Assembly: GCA_022494885.1 (NCBI GenBank)
Contig: JAGVSM010003622.1
Span: 124,001-188,000, forward strand
From: Micrasema longulum
Lineage: Eukaryota; Arthropoda; Insecta; Trichoptera; Brachycentridae
Length of the DNA stretch: 64,000 nt
Reading direction: 5' to 3'
Position 1 is the stretch's first letter. Every line of letters begins with the position of its first letter. The position numbers were made by a program, and so were the translations under genes. Positions 12,701 to 27,700 of this stretch are shown here, in pieces. Below the pieces are notes generated by a model that did no database searches, was not told where the DNA came from, and saw only the letters and a program-made list of their open reading frames with translations.

Positions 12701-15700
12701 CGCGGCCTGGCCGACTTCTGCGCCTGGGCCGAGGACGTGGAGGCGCAGCTGCAGAGCACCGACCACGGTAACCCGACCCGACCTGACCCAACCTTACCCG
12801 ACGAGCGGCGTAGGCCGGAGTCAAACGCTGACCTAACAGAAGATTTTTTTGACATGTGACTAATACAGAGGTCCGATAAATATCTTTGAGCCATTCATTC
12901 CATGAAGGGATTTGAATACTGTCCAGTAAAGGTTATATTTCATTTTATAGGCTTGGCAACCAGTGCAAATCTCGAGGATGCTCTGAGAATATTTTTTTCC
13001 TCCCTTATACCGGGGATATCTAGAGCCTTAGGCCTGTATATACCTTAGTCCTAGGATATTTTTTTTTATCAATTTTTCTTCATCAATTTGGCTGTTTGCT
13101 GACGACACTAAGATTCTCAAACAGATTGACAGCCCTTCCGATTGTTCACTATTACAATCTGATTTACTGTCTTTTAGCGCCCGCTGCTCATCCAATAATC
13201 TACATCTCAACTTAAGTAAGTGCGAGCTTATCCAATCATATACGACTACTCACCGAACGATGAAATATTATCATCTGTGTCTAGTATACGAGATTTGGGT
13301 ATCATACTTGACACTAAACTTTCTTTTACAATTCATATTGAACATGCTATCAATAAATCCTTAAAACTTCTTGGGTTTATTAACAGAAGCACAGCTGACT
13401 TCAAAAATATCAATACCCTTGAAACTCTCTTCGTACCTAGAGTATTCCTCTGTTATCTGGTCTCCATATTATGATGTTCACATCAAAAATATTGAATCAG
13501 TTCAACATGGATTTTTAAGAAAGATAGGCTGGAGGTTGAATGAATGAGTTAGAAACTACCTTGAATATATCTTCTCTTCGAGACCGTCGAAATAAATCGG
13601 ACCTTCTAGTCCTATTTAAAATTCTCAACTCACTCTTTGATCAATAAAATGAAATATCCCAACTAGGAACCTCAGACAAAACATACTCTTTCATACCGAT
13701 AACCACAGAACGAACTATGGTTTTCATTCCCCTATGCCCAGAATTCTCAGGTCTGCCAAAAAACATACCAGTCTTGATTTCTTTGATAACAAGTTGTCTT
13801 CTTTCAAACGATCACTGAATCAAATTCAATTATAAACACCTCTTTCCCGCTTCCACTCCCACCGAGTCTACTATATACCATTGTGTCTTTCTACTTTTCT
13901 TTATAATCATTTTCTCTGTATAAATATGTCCTTAAAAATGCCCATTGGGCATATATATAAATAAATAAATATAACAGAGCTCGACCCGTCACAATAGATC
14001 TTCACAGGTCGCAGTGACTCCACGAGCTTGTATAATATATATATGTATATGTACCCTGCTTGACCGCGTGCGTTCTCTGCGCAGGCAAGGACCTGGCGTC
14101 GGTGGGCACGCTGCTGGCGCGGCACTCGCGCCTGGAGCAGGAGGTCGCGCAGCGCGGCGAGGAGGCGGCGCAGCTGCGCGAGACGGCGCAGCACCTGGCC
14201 GCCGCCGGCCACTTCATGGCCCCCGAGATACAGCAACGCGTCGACGACGCTCTCGCCAGGTAACCGAATACTTCCTTAAATGGCCGATGCACGGAGGCAA
14301 CACCAAACAGTGTTTATTTTTTTATTTTTTATAAAGGAGTTGCTTTATTATTTACCTTGTTTATAATATACAAGGTTTATATTTCAAAAGTGGAACAAAC
14401 AAACAAACACAAGATTATAACAAGTCTTGCAGCTACTGACCGCATGGACGGTTGAAATTTCGGTATTTAAAAAAAATACATTTTTGATTTTTTACAGTAT
14501 ACATAAGAGGTAAAACCGAGTTTTAAAAAATAAAGCATAATTACAAAGCAATGAAATACATATAATAGTAAACAAAAAATCCCACAAAGGCATTGCCTGT
14601 TCGTGGGTATACAAGAAAATGTTCATGAATTTTGCTCCTATAATAAAATAGACAGTTATAATATTTCTGTGTAACATAAGAAAGAGAAAAAAAAATATTT
14701 TGTAAAAGATTATAAGGTATTTTTTTTATAGTAATTAAAAAAAGGAAATAAAAAACATAAAAATATTCCTTGTTATTAAAGGGCAACAAAATATATCATA
14801 GAAAAAAAGAGTTAATATCTTTAGTTTGAATCCAGGATAGTGCGTGTTTTTTAAAAGAAGGAAAATTTTGAAAGTTTGGAATCAATGAGATATTATCAGT
14901 AAAAAAAGAATTAAAATTTTTTGGGCCTATATAATATGCATGTCTCTGTGCCAGCCTCGTTTTACAATGTGTTATTTCTAACACACGATTCCTTCTTTGA
15001 CTTGATCTATTTGAATTACTTGTAAATACATTTTGGTTCTCTAATATATATTTCAAACATTGAAAGCAATATATTTGTCTTAGGTCTAAAAGTTTAGCTT
15101 CTTGGAACAATTGGAAAGAGGGAAAAGTGCGATTTTTGTGAAGCATTATTTTTAACAGTTTCTAATGGTTTAATATGGTCGTTATAAGCTCCCCCCATCC
15201 AATAATTCCATAGGAAAGCAATGACCGTACAAGTGTATATATTAAAAAAATATATACCAAATACCATTTTAATCGTATTTAGCTGGGCATTTGATAGTTG
15301 ACTTCACGCGTCTCTCCCCCAGGTACCGGCAGCTGCAGGAGCCGATGCAGATCCGGCGCGACAACCTGGAGGAGGCGCAGCAGCTGCAGCGCTGGGCGCG
15401 CGACGCGGGCGCCGAGCTGCGCTGGCTGCGCGAGCGCGCGCCCCTCGCGGCGGCGCCCGCGCTCGCCACCTCGCTCACGCACGCGCAGAGCCAGCAGAAG
15501 AAGCACACGGCGCTGGAGGCCGAGCTGCTCTCCAGGTAACGTGGCGTTGCGCCATTTTTCAATAACGGATGACCCACTAAGCTTCTGTTTACGAGGTGAA
15601 GCCGGGTGCTGGCAGCAGTTTGTAGAATCAGCCTCCGGCGAGATGCGACTCACTGCGACCCGACTGGCAATTCGAACCCCAAGCGACTTTTCTTTCATCT

Positions 15701-18700
15701 GGACAATGCAAGCTTTAAGAGTTAACGAAAGGACAAAAATATGAAAAATAGTTTTTTTTTAAATTTTTTTTTTGAAAGGGGACATTAAGATTAATTTAGG
15801 AGAGTAGGTTAAAAGAGTCTACTTTATTATTTGACAATTTATATAAATAGCATAATTCAGATATAGTGCGTCTATTTTCAAGCGTAAAAAATCCATTTTG
15901 TTTAGCAGATTGGCTGTAAGTGCAAAGCGTTTTATTGTTTTTATAATCTAGGTATTTAAAAAATTTTCATTGAACATTTTCAATTCTTTCAGTGTTTGTT
16001 TGTTTATATTGTGGGCTCCACACAACGGATGCAATCTCCAAATTACTGCGTACAAAAGTGTTGTATAGAGTCTTTGTTGTATTAAGTTTTTTAAATAATA
16101 ATATAAATAACGTTTTGGCAACATTGAAAATGATTACGGCGCATCTTTGATCAATTTTAATATAGAATCACTACAAAAAAGGCGCCTTACATATGATTTA
16201 ATTTTTCTTTTCAAAATTCTCAATAATAAAGTTGATTCGCCGTATCTTTTACAAAATATTGGTTTCCGTTGTCCTCTTCGCTATACCAGATTAAATTTCC
16301 TTTTTTATGTACCAACTTGTAAAAACAATTATACCTCCAATTCATTCATTAGACGTACCTGTAGAAATTATAACGGACTCAGTATTGATGTAGACATTTT
16401 TAACTGCACGTTGCATTTGTACAGAAATTTTTTTCATGGGGTCGATTATTTGGGATAGTTGCTGAATGTGCATCTCGAGTGGTTTATGCTGTGTATATGT
16501 GCCGCATGTAATGTATATGTTTGTGTATGTTTTATATGTGCGTTCATGTGTGTGCGTGGATGGCTCGGAGTGTACATTCGGTATTTTTATTTATTTTAAT
16601 TTATTACCTCCATGGAAAACGCAAATGTCAACAATTATCCTTTTTTCACTTAAAATTCTTATTTATTTTTTATTTTTTGTCACATTTAATGTTTATATCT
16701 TTTTAATTTATGAAAACTTAATTGGTCTTTTTATGTTAAAAATTGTTGTTTTTAATACTTATTTTGTATGTTTTCTGAATAAAATAAAAAATAAAATAAA
16801 AATAAAGACTTAGTAAAGAGCAAATCATTCTGACTTACGCAACTTTTTTCTATTCTCGTTTTTGTTCTCTCCCCAGGGAGCCGGTGGTCAGCGGGCTGGC
16901 GTCGCGCGCGGCGCAGATGCAGCTGCGCGGGCACTTCGCGGGCGCGCGCCTCGAGCAAGACGCCCAGGAGCTGCAGGACTGCCTGCGCTCGCTCAAGGAA
17001 CAGGCCGCGCAGCGCCGCGTGAGGCTGCAAGACGCCGTGGACACGCATATGGTAAATTTGCGCCCTTGCTCTGGGCCAGCTATAATGGCCCCAATTTTCG
17101 TCTTTCTACGGACATTTCTAGACTTCCTTCTCGTACCCGGAGTTTTAAAGATTAAAAGTACTCGTACTAAAAAGCAATGTTTTTTTGCTTATAAACTATA
17201 GTCCTCAAAATATAGCTTGATTAGAATGACAGTTGTCAGCAAAAGTGACGACATAACTTTGTAGTAACGTCTAAGGAGTGATTTATATTGACACACGAAA
17301 AATCATTCGTATCTGGCATGTTAATATATATATTTTTTAATACAATGCTTGACATATAAATCAACATAATTATATAGAATCAGCTTCAAAACTGAAACAA
17401 ACCTAATTATTGACGACGTTTTTACAAGGTTAGGCCATTTTGCAAAAATGTTAGAGATGAGACAAATTGATCAACGTAAATCGATCGAATAAAAAATATT
17501 AAAATTTATTTCAACAGAGAGGGAAAACATTGTTGACAAAGGAATATGGAAGTCTAGGCATTTACAGGGCTATATATAAATACATACATATTTTAAAGAA
17601 ATTATACAATAACAAAATACATCAATCAATCAAATTATGACTATTCCAACCCAATCTTCTGAAGATGATTTGCTCTTTTTGATAAAAATATGTTGGTCAC
17701 TTTATTTTTTAAGTTAGGCAGAGATAAACTAAATATATCAAAATGTGATGCATATTCATTCCCGGTATTCTGTAATCTAACAACAGGTGAGTTATATTGA
17801 GCTACCGTTCGACAATTTTGACAATAAAATATTGTAGATGTTCTGCTTAATCTAGGTGGTACATAGAATGAAATCAATTTCAGTAGATCAGGGGTATCAA
17901 ACATTGGTTTTATTATTTTATATAAAGTCGTAAGAACGGTCGATGTTCTTCGTTCTTGCAATTTAGTTAATTTAAGAGAGTCTAAAATGTTGTTATAATT
18001 TAATTGATTAGTAGAAAAACCCTTCTTAAAATGAATATATCTAAGAAATTTATTCTGAATTCTCTCAATAGAATCTGAGAAAGTGATTTGATAAGGTGAC
18101 CATATTGGAGAATTATAATGATCAGTGATCAATAATTTCCCGTCACTAGTGACATTAATTTGACAGCTGTCAGTTTAATCAAGCTATATTTTAAGGACTA
18201 TAGTTACTCTTTAAAATTTTTTAGTTTTTTCAAGAAATAAAATCATAAACTGCATTTTTGATTTGATTTAAGTCTACAGCTTTGGCTGTGAGTTGGTTTG
18301 GCAAATTATACGAAGGGCCCACTTCGGATATTGTCATCCTTCCTCATGACCGTATTGCAAACGCGAATGGTAGCAGATACCGTGTTGCTTATTGATAGTG
18401 GGGCTCGTGGTCTGTAGTAGAGAAAGGAAAATTCGATAATGAAGCTCGCATCGTCCCCAGTTCCTGGCGGAAGCGGCCGAAGCAGAGGCCTGGCTGGCCG
18501 AGCGGCGGCCCCTGCTGGAGAGTGCGGAGAACGGGCGCGACGAGGATTCCGTGCAGGCGCTGCAGAGGCGGCTGGAGGCCATCCAACGAGAAGTAAGCAA
18601 TTAATTGTATCGTAAGAAACCATTACATTTTAACATGTGCTACTACTTTTGCTCTGAAAATTCAATAAAAAATTGTTGTGCGTCTTATGGTCCGATGCGT

Positions 18701-21700
18701 CTTATCGTCCGCAAAATACGGAACCATAATAGAATCCCAAATGCCTATGCGCTCTGTAGCTGCAAGGCGTGTTGGGGTGCTTAATGTACAGGTCTCTTGA
18801 GGTGATTTTCACAAAAATGGCGCCATATAAACTAATAGCTAACAAATTACAACAGGGATGGAGAATACCTTAAATAAGGGAATATGGAAGTCTAGGCATC
18901 TACAGGGCTTATGACCTGTCATTGGCTGGTTTAAGTGGCCACTTTACACACTGTAACATTCACCATTCTGCCTATGTTTGATCATCAATATTTCTTCAAT
19001 TCTTCAATTTGTTGATTTTAGTGAAGTTACAGAGCTGAAACCTTTATTGTTGCGAAGAGATTCATCTGACAGGTCATAAGCCTTGTAAATGCCTAGACCT
19101 CCATATTCCCTTATTTAAGGTATTCTCCATCCCTGTTGTAATTTGTTAATCTTAATGACTCCCGAGGGGGTGAAATCCAGTCTTTTGTCTACGAACATTT
19201 GGACAAACTCAAATATTGTAATGAAACCAACTGGTCCAAGAAGAAGTTTAAAAATTGAAAAATTGTTTTCAGGCGTTGCCTAGTATGGGAAATAATTCAG
19301 TCAGATGAATCTCTTCGCAGCAATAAAGGTTTCAGCTCTTTAACTTCCCTAAAATCAACAAATGGAAGAATTAAAGAAATATGGATGATCAAACATGGGC
19401 AATATGGTGAATGTTACACAGTGTGTAAAGTGGCCACTTAAACCAGTCAATGACAGGTCATAAGCCCTGTAAATGCCTAAATGTGGTTTGAAAGTAAATT
19501 TGCTTTAAAATAAATTAGTATTTTTAAAATTTTTATCGAAACGAATTAATAAATTCAAAAAACAAAGATTCGCTTATTGTTTTTTAATTGTAATTCGTTT
19601 TTGTGCATACAAAGACAGTTGAATATTGTAGGTTATTCTTCAGTATCCATTTAAACTTTTAAAATTAAGTTAGAGTCATGATAAAAACGTTACTAGTGTA
19701 TAGTGTTAATAATAAATATATATGAAGAATTATAATATGCATAACTTATGTCGTTTTGTGAATAATAATGTGATATAAAAGTCGATGAAACGATGATTCT
19801 TAAAACGTAATTTATGTTTTGTTTGGTGAACTATCGTACTCGGTAAGGAATACTTTTAAATTATTTCGTTTTTATCTCATTTATTAAAAAATTGTGTTTT
19901 ATTCCAAGACAAGTAAGTTATAATAGTCAGACTTAAACAAAGATGCACCGGTACCCTAATGAACTATCCAGTTTAATTAATTACTTTTTCGGCGCCTGGC
20001 CCAAAACACGAAATAGCTGCGCGGACGGGTCGTCGCTTTCTAGTGACGAAGGCGGGTGTTCGAGTCCTAGGGGGTTCCAATTTTTTTTTGCAATTATGTT
20101 TTTTTAAATGGTATTTTTTATCAAATATTTGTGCTACATTAGTAAATATTTTTACTGAAACTATTAACCGCGGGAGCCATTTGTTATGGATTATTTATCA
20201 AATATAAAATAGACTCGTTTTTTATATGCCATACTACCGCTGTTGACATTTTATCAGAATTTTCGTAGCTTACCAATTTAAAAACTCACCGCTCGCTACT
20301 GTCACATAGTCCAGTACTATGTAACTACTCAGTAGCTCTCGGGAAGTTGGCGCGGGTGCACGTTTAGCCCGAGTCGTTAGCGATACCCAATGGTTTTTTC
20401 ATGTTTTCAGCAGTTAGATTTGAAATATTATCATCTTTGAATTAAATTATGGTTAATTAAAGCCATTTCCTATAAATATTCCATTTTTAAATTTTTTATT
20501 TTTTTAATGTGTAGTGACTATACAGCACCGTAAAGCGCAGGTGTTTTTAGGACAGTAGGAGAAAGGTTAAGCTGCTCGCTTAAAATTATTATAATTGTAA
20601 ATATTATCACTGTTAGAAAACAGGAATTAAGTTTTGGAAGAGCAGGGTTCGAACTTTAGACCTCTGATATGTTAGTTACTATATGTGAAGCAAAGTTTAG
20701 TCGCGTGGAAAATTTATAAATCCTCAAATGAACCACTTTCTACCCCCGCGAGAAGATTCAGAATAGCGCCCCTGGTATACTTTTTCTGCGCTTTACTCAG
20801 TAGCCCGGGTCCCTTGAAACTTAGACTAAGCTAGCCTTATGGAGAACTTATCGTGTGAAATGGCTCAACGCGTGTTTGCCGCAGATCGCCACGTTCGAGA
20901 AGCAGGCCGCGCGGCTCGAGCAGCTGGCGCAGGCGCTGTCCTCGCGCGGCGCGGACGGCGCGCAGGAGGTATCGAGCGCGCGGGTCGGCGTGCGCGGCGC
21001 GCTGGACGAGCTCACGCTGCTCGGCGCGCGCCGCCAGCAGCGGCTGCAGGAGAGCGACAAGTACTACGCGTGAGTCCCGACAATATTCACACAACTTTAT
21101 TCACAAATCTGATGAGATGGTTTTTGTAAGGGACGAATGCATGACTCAAAATGAAATGAAACAAATCAGAAATGATTCACTAGTACATTCAAAAGTTTAC
21201 ATATGTGATATACAGGGTGGCCGGAGAAGTGACGTCCAAAGGTAAAATGTAGGTGCCTCATATTGAGGGGTATCTGAATCACCCCTATGTATGTTCCGCA
21301 ATTTTGCGTAGTTTTCGAGTTATGATCTTTTAATGAGTTTTTTTACTTGTGGAAGGTTTTTTCAGGATTTTTTTTTGTAACTTCTTTTTAAATTGTGTTT
21401 TCACACCTAAAATAATCAGCTGCGGAGAATTAATGAAAGCTACATTTTCAGGCGTTGCCTAGTATGTAGGTGAAATAATTCAATTGGATGAATCTCACCC
21501 GCATAAATAAAGGTTTCAGCCCTTTAACATCACAAACATCAACAGATGAAAGAATTGAAGGAATATAGATATTCAAATATGGGCAGAATGGTGAATGTTA
21601 CACAGTGTGTAAATTGGCCACTTAAACCAGCCATTGACACCTGTCAATGATTATTCAATTATGACCTCATAAGCCCCTGTTGATGCCTAGACCTCCGTAT

Positions 21701-24700
21701 TACCTTCTCTTAAATGTTCTTCATCTCTGTTTTAATATGTTAAAGCTACATTAGTTTTGACCTAAAATGGAGGATTTAAGTTAGAGCGAGTCAGATTAAA
21801 ATTTTCAACGTAAAATTAAAAATCTAAAAAGGCAATTCCTTAGTTTCTGAATTACTTTAAAAACTGCGCTAGACTCTAAGATTTCGTAATAATAAAAAAA
21901 AATAGTATTTAATAGGCTAATATTAGCTGAAATCATACTGAGGTGGAAAATTCCCAAGGATAATTATGATAGAAAATGTGTAAACTAACAAAAAAAACTG
22001 TAAGAGATAAAATGGCGGCACGAGTAGCAGTAAACACAAGGTGAACTCGGATGTTATGTGGCTGATTATTTTATGCGTGAAGGTACAATTTTAAAAAAAT
22101 GATTTACAAAAAAAATCCCAATTAACGGATTAAAAAAAAAACCGATCCAGTTGAAATATTTCAAAAACCCTTTAAAAAAATCATAACTCAAAAACTATCC
22201 AAAATCGCGGAACATACATGGGGGTGATTCGGATACCCCTCAATATGAGGCACCTACATTTTACCTCTGGATGTCACTTCTCCGGCCACCTGTATAAGAG
22301 CACTGAATAAATGGGTTGTCTCAAATCACTTACGTCTCACTCGCGATGCTTATTCGCGAGTATTATTACTATCGGATTATTTGCGAGCGAGAGAGACAAA
22401 TTCACGTGTCACGCAGGCCAGTAGCAAAGTGACCTGTACCACTGCCATAGTACGCCAGTTGACTTGGGGCTTGTGTCAGGGCGGTCTCTCTTCTTGCTGC
22501 GAACGTCAGCCAATGGTTTTTCATGACTGACTGTAAATGATTAAAGCAATTGTCCATGAATATTCTGTTTTTCTGATTTAAAATCTCTAATTTTTTCATG
22601 TGTATTTGAATACACAGCACCGTAATGCGTGGATGTTTTTGGCACTGTCCCTTACTAAGGATAAAATATTTATTTGAGAAGATAGCGGAGAGTGGAGAAG
22701 AATGAATCAGATCTAAATTGTTAAAAATGTATGCAAAATAGCAAAATTTTATGGCTGCCTGTACTATAAATTTCTGTTCCATTCTCTTTGGCAGGTTTGT
22801 CCGCGAATGCGAGGAAGTCCACGAATGGATCAACGATCAGACAACGGTGGCCGCGTCAGAGGACTATGGAACCGACGTGGAGCATGTGGAGATTCTGATC
22901 CAGGCCTTCGACAACTTCGTCGCCGGATTCTCTGGTAATATCATCCAGATAAATACATACCTTAACAGGGAGAAATTGACAATATTTTATTTTTTTCATA
23001 TTTTTCATATTTTTCAATGATTTCACTAAAAATATTTTTTCAAACAATATTATGTAATCTTTTTTTTTTATTTGATTTAAAAACAGCATGTTAAAATTTA
23101 TGTGTAAATAAAAAAAAAACGAAAATAAAATTTTGAATTTGCATAAAATAACGTACAATATTTTTCCCCTGAATTTTGGGAAATTTTATTAATATGGTAA
23201 CACTTATTTTTCTATGGCATCACTAAAAACAACTGTCATATAGATCGCTGCAAAATTGTTTCACACTTTTATGACAATTTTTAAACAATCTTTTTTAGAA
23301 CTTCAAATATTTCTATTGTTATGTCTTAAACGTCGCAATTTAATGATATTAAAACTTTATTGTCCCTAAACGTTTGTCAACTTCGTATCATGATTTGTAC
23401 AAGTCAATATGACGTTTTTGTTCAAATGAAAACTAAGACTAACCGTAAAGGAAGACACTTAAACAAAAAGGTAATGTTATCCACAGTGTTGAAGTGCTTT
23501 ATCTGTTTAGTTTTTTATTGTTTACTTTTTAGCACGAACACTTGGCAAATTTACTATTATGCTCAATGTTTGTTTTTGTAAATTTATTGATAATTTTAAG
23601 TTGCCAGAATTTCACTCGTCCATGCACTTTGTAGCTGTAAGACGATTAGTAATCTAGCTTCAATAGGTAAATGTTATCAACTATCAAATCTCCAAATTTA
23701 GTTAGTGAGGTCTAGAATTCCAACCGTCCATGTGCTCAGTAGCTGCGAGACTTGTTGCTATCTAACTTCTATTTTCATAAATTAGTTTTTTATCAAATTT
23801 TTTTAAATATCACAAAATCTCTAAACTTTATTGTCAAATAAAAAATGTAAATAGGGGCTAGATTTCTCATTGTATATGCGCTCTGTAGCTGCAAGACGTG
23901 CTGTAATCTAGCTCCTGTATATCGTAATTGGAGACGAGGAACAAGAATCCCAACCGTCCATGCGCTCTGTAGCTGCAAGACGTGGTGGGATATTTATTTG
24001 TTGTACAGTGCCCTTGAGGTGATTTTCACAAAAACAGCGCTATAAAAATTATCCATATATATATAACACAATACACGTGTCGGGACGATAAATGCCAAAA
24101 ATCAGTGTAAATCATGGGAAAATATTGGAAATCAATTACCTGTGAAAACTGACTCCTTGAACAGCTTTGACGCTCCTACTGCTGCAAGCAAACATACTGC
24201 AATTCACCATGGTGGATTTTTATTTATTATAACGTAAATATCCAAGTTATTTACAAACAAAGCCAAGCACAGCGACAAAAGCATCCGATCGAACCGTTAT
24301 GTTTATGTTGTCAAATAAAACAAAATGGCCACCAATTGGTTGCCAAGCAACAAACCAACATCGCTTGCTTTCTATGAAACATAGTGATAGGGCTTTTCTA
24401 TAAGTTCGCGCATTATTACTCTGAGGTCAGACCCTTTGCACATCTCAAAGCCCGATTATCTCAGAACATATTCTTTGAGATATCTCACCATTGCTTTGGG
24501 CTAGCGATATCTCAAAGGAGATGAAGGGATCACCCCAATGGGTATTTACATAAACACACAAATAAGTTACTTCGACTCTGGCGATGGATCCTGCAAAGCG
24601 ATCCGAAGCGTCAGAAAAGAGAAATTTTAATTTGAAAATTTATTATGAAAACAGTTTATTTGTTAGAAAATGGAATCAAGTTGGGGTAGAGTGGGATTCG

Positions 24701-27700
24701 AACCACAGACCTTTGGTCCGTGAGTCCGAGACACTAGCCTCAGGACCACAACCCGGTAATAAGTGTTTGGAAGTGAATCCCGATCTAAAAGTTTGATATT
24801 TTTATATTTCGTTTCAGCCAACGAGGGTCGCGTGGAGGCTGTCGCCGAGGCCGGGCAACGCCTGGTGGAGGAGAGGAGTCCGGACTCCGACAAGGTGCAG
24901 CGCCACGTGGCCGACATCCGCGCCTTCTGGGAGGACCTGCGCGACTTGGCGCACGCCCGCCAAGAGGTGGCTATTTATCTAATTTTTTTCAGTAAAAATA
25001 AATATTTTCGATCAATTTCCATCGGCAAACTGTATCCGATTTCAGGCGCTCGCCGGAGCCCGGCAGGTGCACATCTTCGACCGCACGGCGGACGAGACCA
25101 TATCGTGGATCGCGGAGAAGGAATCGGCTCTCAGCACGGAACTCGGAGGCGGACATGATCTGCACGCAATTCAAGTAAATATTCTTATTTTCACAATTGT
25201 ATTAGAGTTAATGACAAATCAAATAACTAAGTAATCTGCTTTAAACAATGCCTATTGAATTTTTCTAACAGTACCTTAATACTTTCTTTTTCCTCATACA
25301 ATTGATTTTATATCCAGAGTCTATGTTATATCGTCTTTTTTCAATACAACTAAATAAATATAATTTTTTATTCAAAACAACTAAATAAATAAAATAAAAT
25401 ATTCAATACAACTACATAAATAGAAACGTTGTTTCATATCAACAATGTTTTGAGTATGTCCAAATGCTCGCAGACTGGCTGGCTTTCCTCCCCAGGGAGT
25501 TGTTAAGATCTTAATTTGTCGCAACAGAGAGGGAAAACATTATTGAGAAGGGAATATGGAAGTGTAGGCATTTACAAAGCTTATGACCTGTCATTGGCTG
25601 GTTTAAGTGGCCACTTTACACACTGTGTAACACGCTATGTTTTAACATCCACATTTCTTCAACTCTTCCATCTGTTGACTTTTGCGAAGTAAAAGAGCTG
25701 AAACCTTTATCTTGCGGGTGAGATTCATCCGGCTGGACCGATTCACCTACTAGGCAACGCCTGAAAACAATTTTCCAATTGTTATACTTCTTCTTTCACC
25801 GGTTAGTTGATTCAAAAATGTTTTGAGCATGTCCAAATGTTTGCAGACTGGCTGGATCTGCTCCATAGGGAGTTATTCAGATCTGAATTTGCTGCAACAG
25901 AGGGAAAGAAAACACACTGCGTAGCATTCACCATTCTGCCTATGTTTAAACATCCGCATTTCCTCAACTCTTTATCCAATGTTTTCCCTCTGTTGTAATA
26001 AATTTCATCACCATTTTTAATTACTTTCCGCACCTAATGGTGCATAGGGCACTGCATTGGCACACCAATCACAGCGTATCTTGATCATTTTTGTTACATG
26101 AAGGTATAGTGATCAGTCTTACGCTTCAGATACCAGTACAGGGACTGTGAAATATTCTAGTGTGAAAACACCCTTTAAAATAAATATTTATTTATTTAAC
26201 TTTTTGTACATAATGTTATTTGTACATTGGCTGGCTTATTGCCAAATGGCAATTTCTTCCAACCGACCAATAAAATAAAAGTTTTATTTTTATAATTTAA
26301 GTCACAGAACATATTCAATAGAAAAAAATAAATTATATAAAAATAGAAAGAAACGTATTTGTTTATAAATTACCTTAAATCGAAACTATTACTCAATGGG
26401 AAAAAGGAAAAAAGAGGAAAGAGGAAAAAGGAAAAAGGAAAAAGGAAAAAGGAAAAGAGGAGAGATTAAGGAAGAGAAAGGAGATGTTTCTTCAGACGTA
26501 GGACTATGGAGTACATTGAACAGAAGTGAGAGGGAGTGATAGTCTCTCCGCTGTCTAATTTTGAGCCATTTCAGTTGCCTACGATAATCAGAAATGTGGT
26601 CATATTTCCCAAGACCAAAAATGTACCTTATGCATGTATTCTGAAGTATTTCATATCAACCATGTCGAGAATCGAACCTGAGACCTCTTGCGTGGCAGGC
26701 TAACCCGCTGACCATTATACCACGAGGCCGATAGTTAATTTAGATCTAAATAACTCCCTAGAGAGGAAATCTAGCCAGTCTGCAAACATTTTGACATACT
26801 CAAAACATTGATTAATCTTATTTGACTAAAAGACGGCTCTTTATGGGGACACAATATCTCCTACTGTATTTTTTTTCGCAACCAATGTTTTTCGGACTGT
26901 CATTTGCCAAATATTAATTTAAATGTTTGATGTGTCAGGCCCTGGTGAAGAAACACGACGCCATGGAAGCCGATTTGGAAGCCGTCAAATCTCAAGTCGA
27001 CCAACTCGCCAGTGAAGCCGAAAGGTAAGCTTGTCCTAAAATCTTCGTTTATGCTACTACGAGCTATGCTTCGCTATTGCTAGATTTGAGTACATACTCG
27101 GAAATAGATTCTGATAGTTCACTATTGCAATCTGATTTACTGTCTTTTAGCAGCTGGGCTGGTATTCCAAACGCTCTCGTGGTCGTATTATCTCGTGTGT
27201 TTACATACGAAATACACGAGAAAAACCGTTTTCTCGTGCTACGAGAGTGGTTCAGAATAGCACCCCTGATGCTCATCATCTACATCTCAACTTAAATAAG
27301 TGCGAGGTTATCCAATCATATACGACTACTCACTAAACCATGAAATATTATCATCTGTGTCTAGTATACGAGATTTGGGTATCCCAGTCGTAGTAGTCGT
27401 ATTATTATTATTTTTCTCTAGCTAAATGCTAGCCACTTTACGTTTATGTTAAATTATTCTTAATTTTACTTTGTTATATTTATATTTAGAACATAAGATT
27501 TTCTCACTTTAACTGTAGTCTTTTATTTGTCATCTTGGATATTTTATGTTTCTTTTTTACTTTTTTGTAGTTTTAAAAAAAATATATTTTACTTTAACTA
27601 ATTTGTTTAGTTTTAATTATTCAGTTGAATTATATAGTTATATTTCATATTATATATTACATAAGGAATTGTTCACTGCTGTGATTATTTCTGTAAAACT

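Noticed and set aside
22402..22833. 143-codon minus open frame overlapping exon 18
   Set aside because: Runs through a repeat and the antisense of exon 18; composition is not protein-like.
26668..26733. Functional tRNA-Gly gene on minus
   Set aside because: The acceptor stem does not pair and the anticodon stem is imperfect; it reads as a SINE head.
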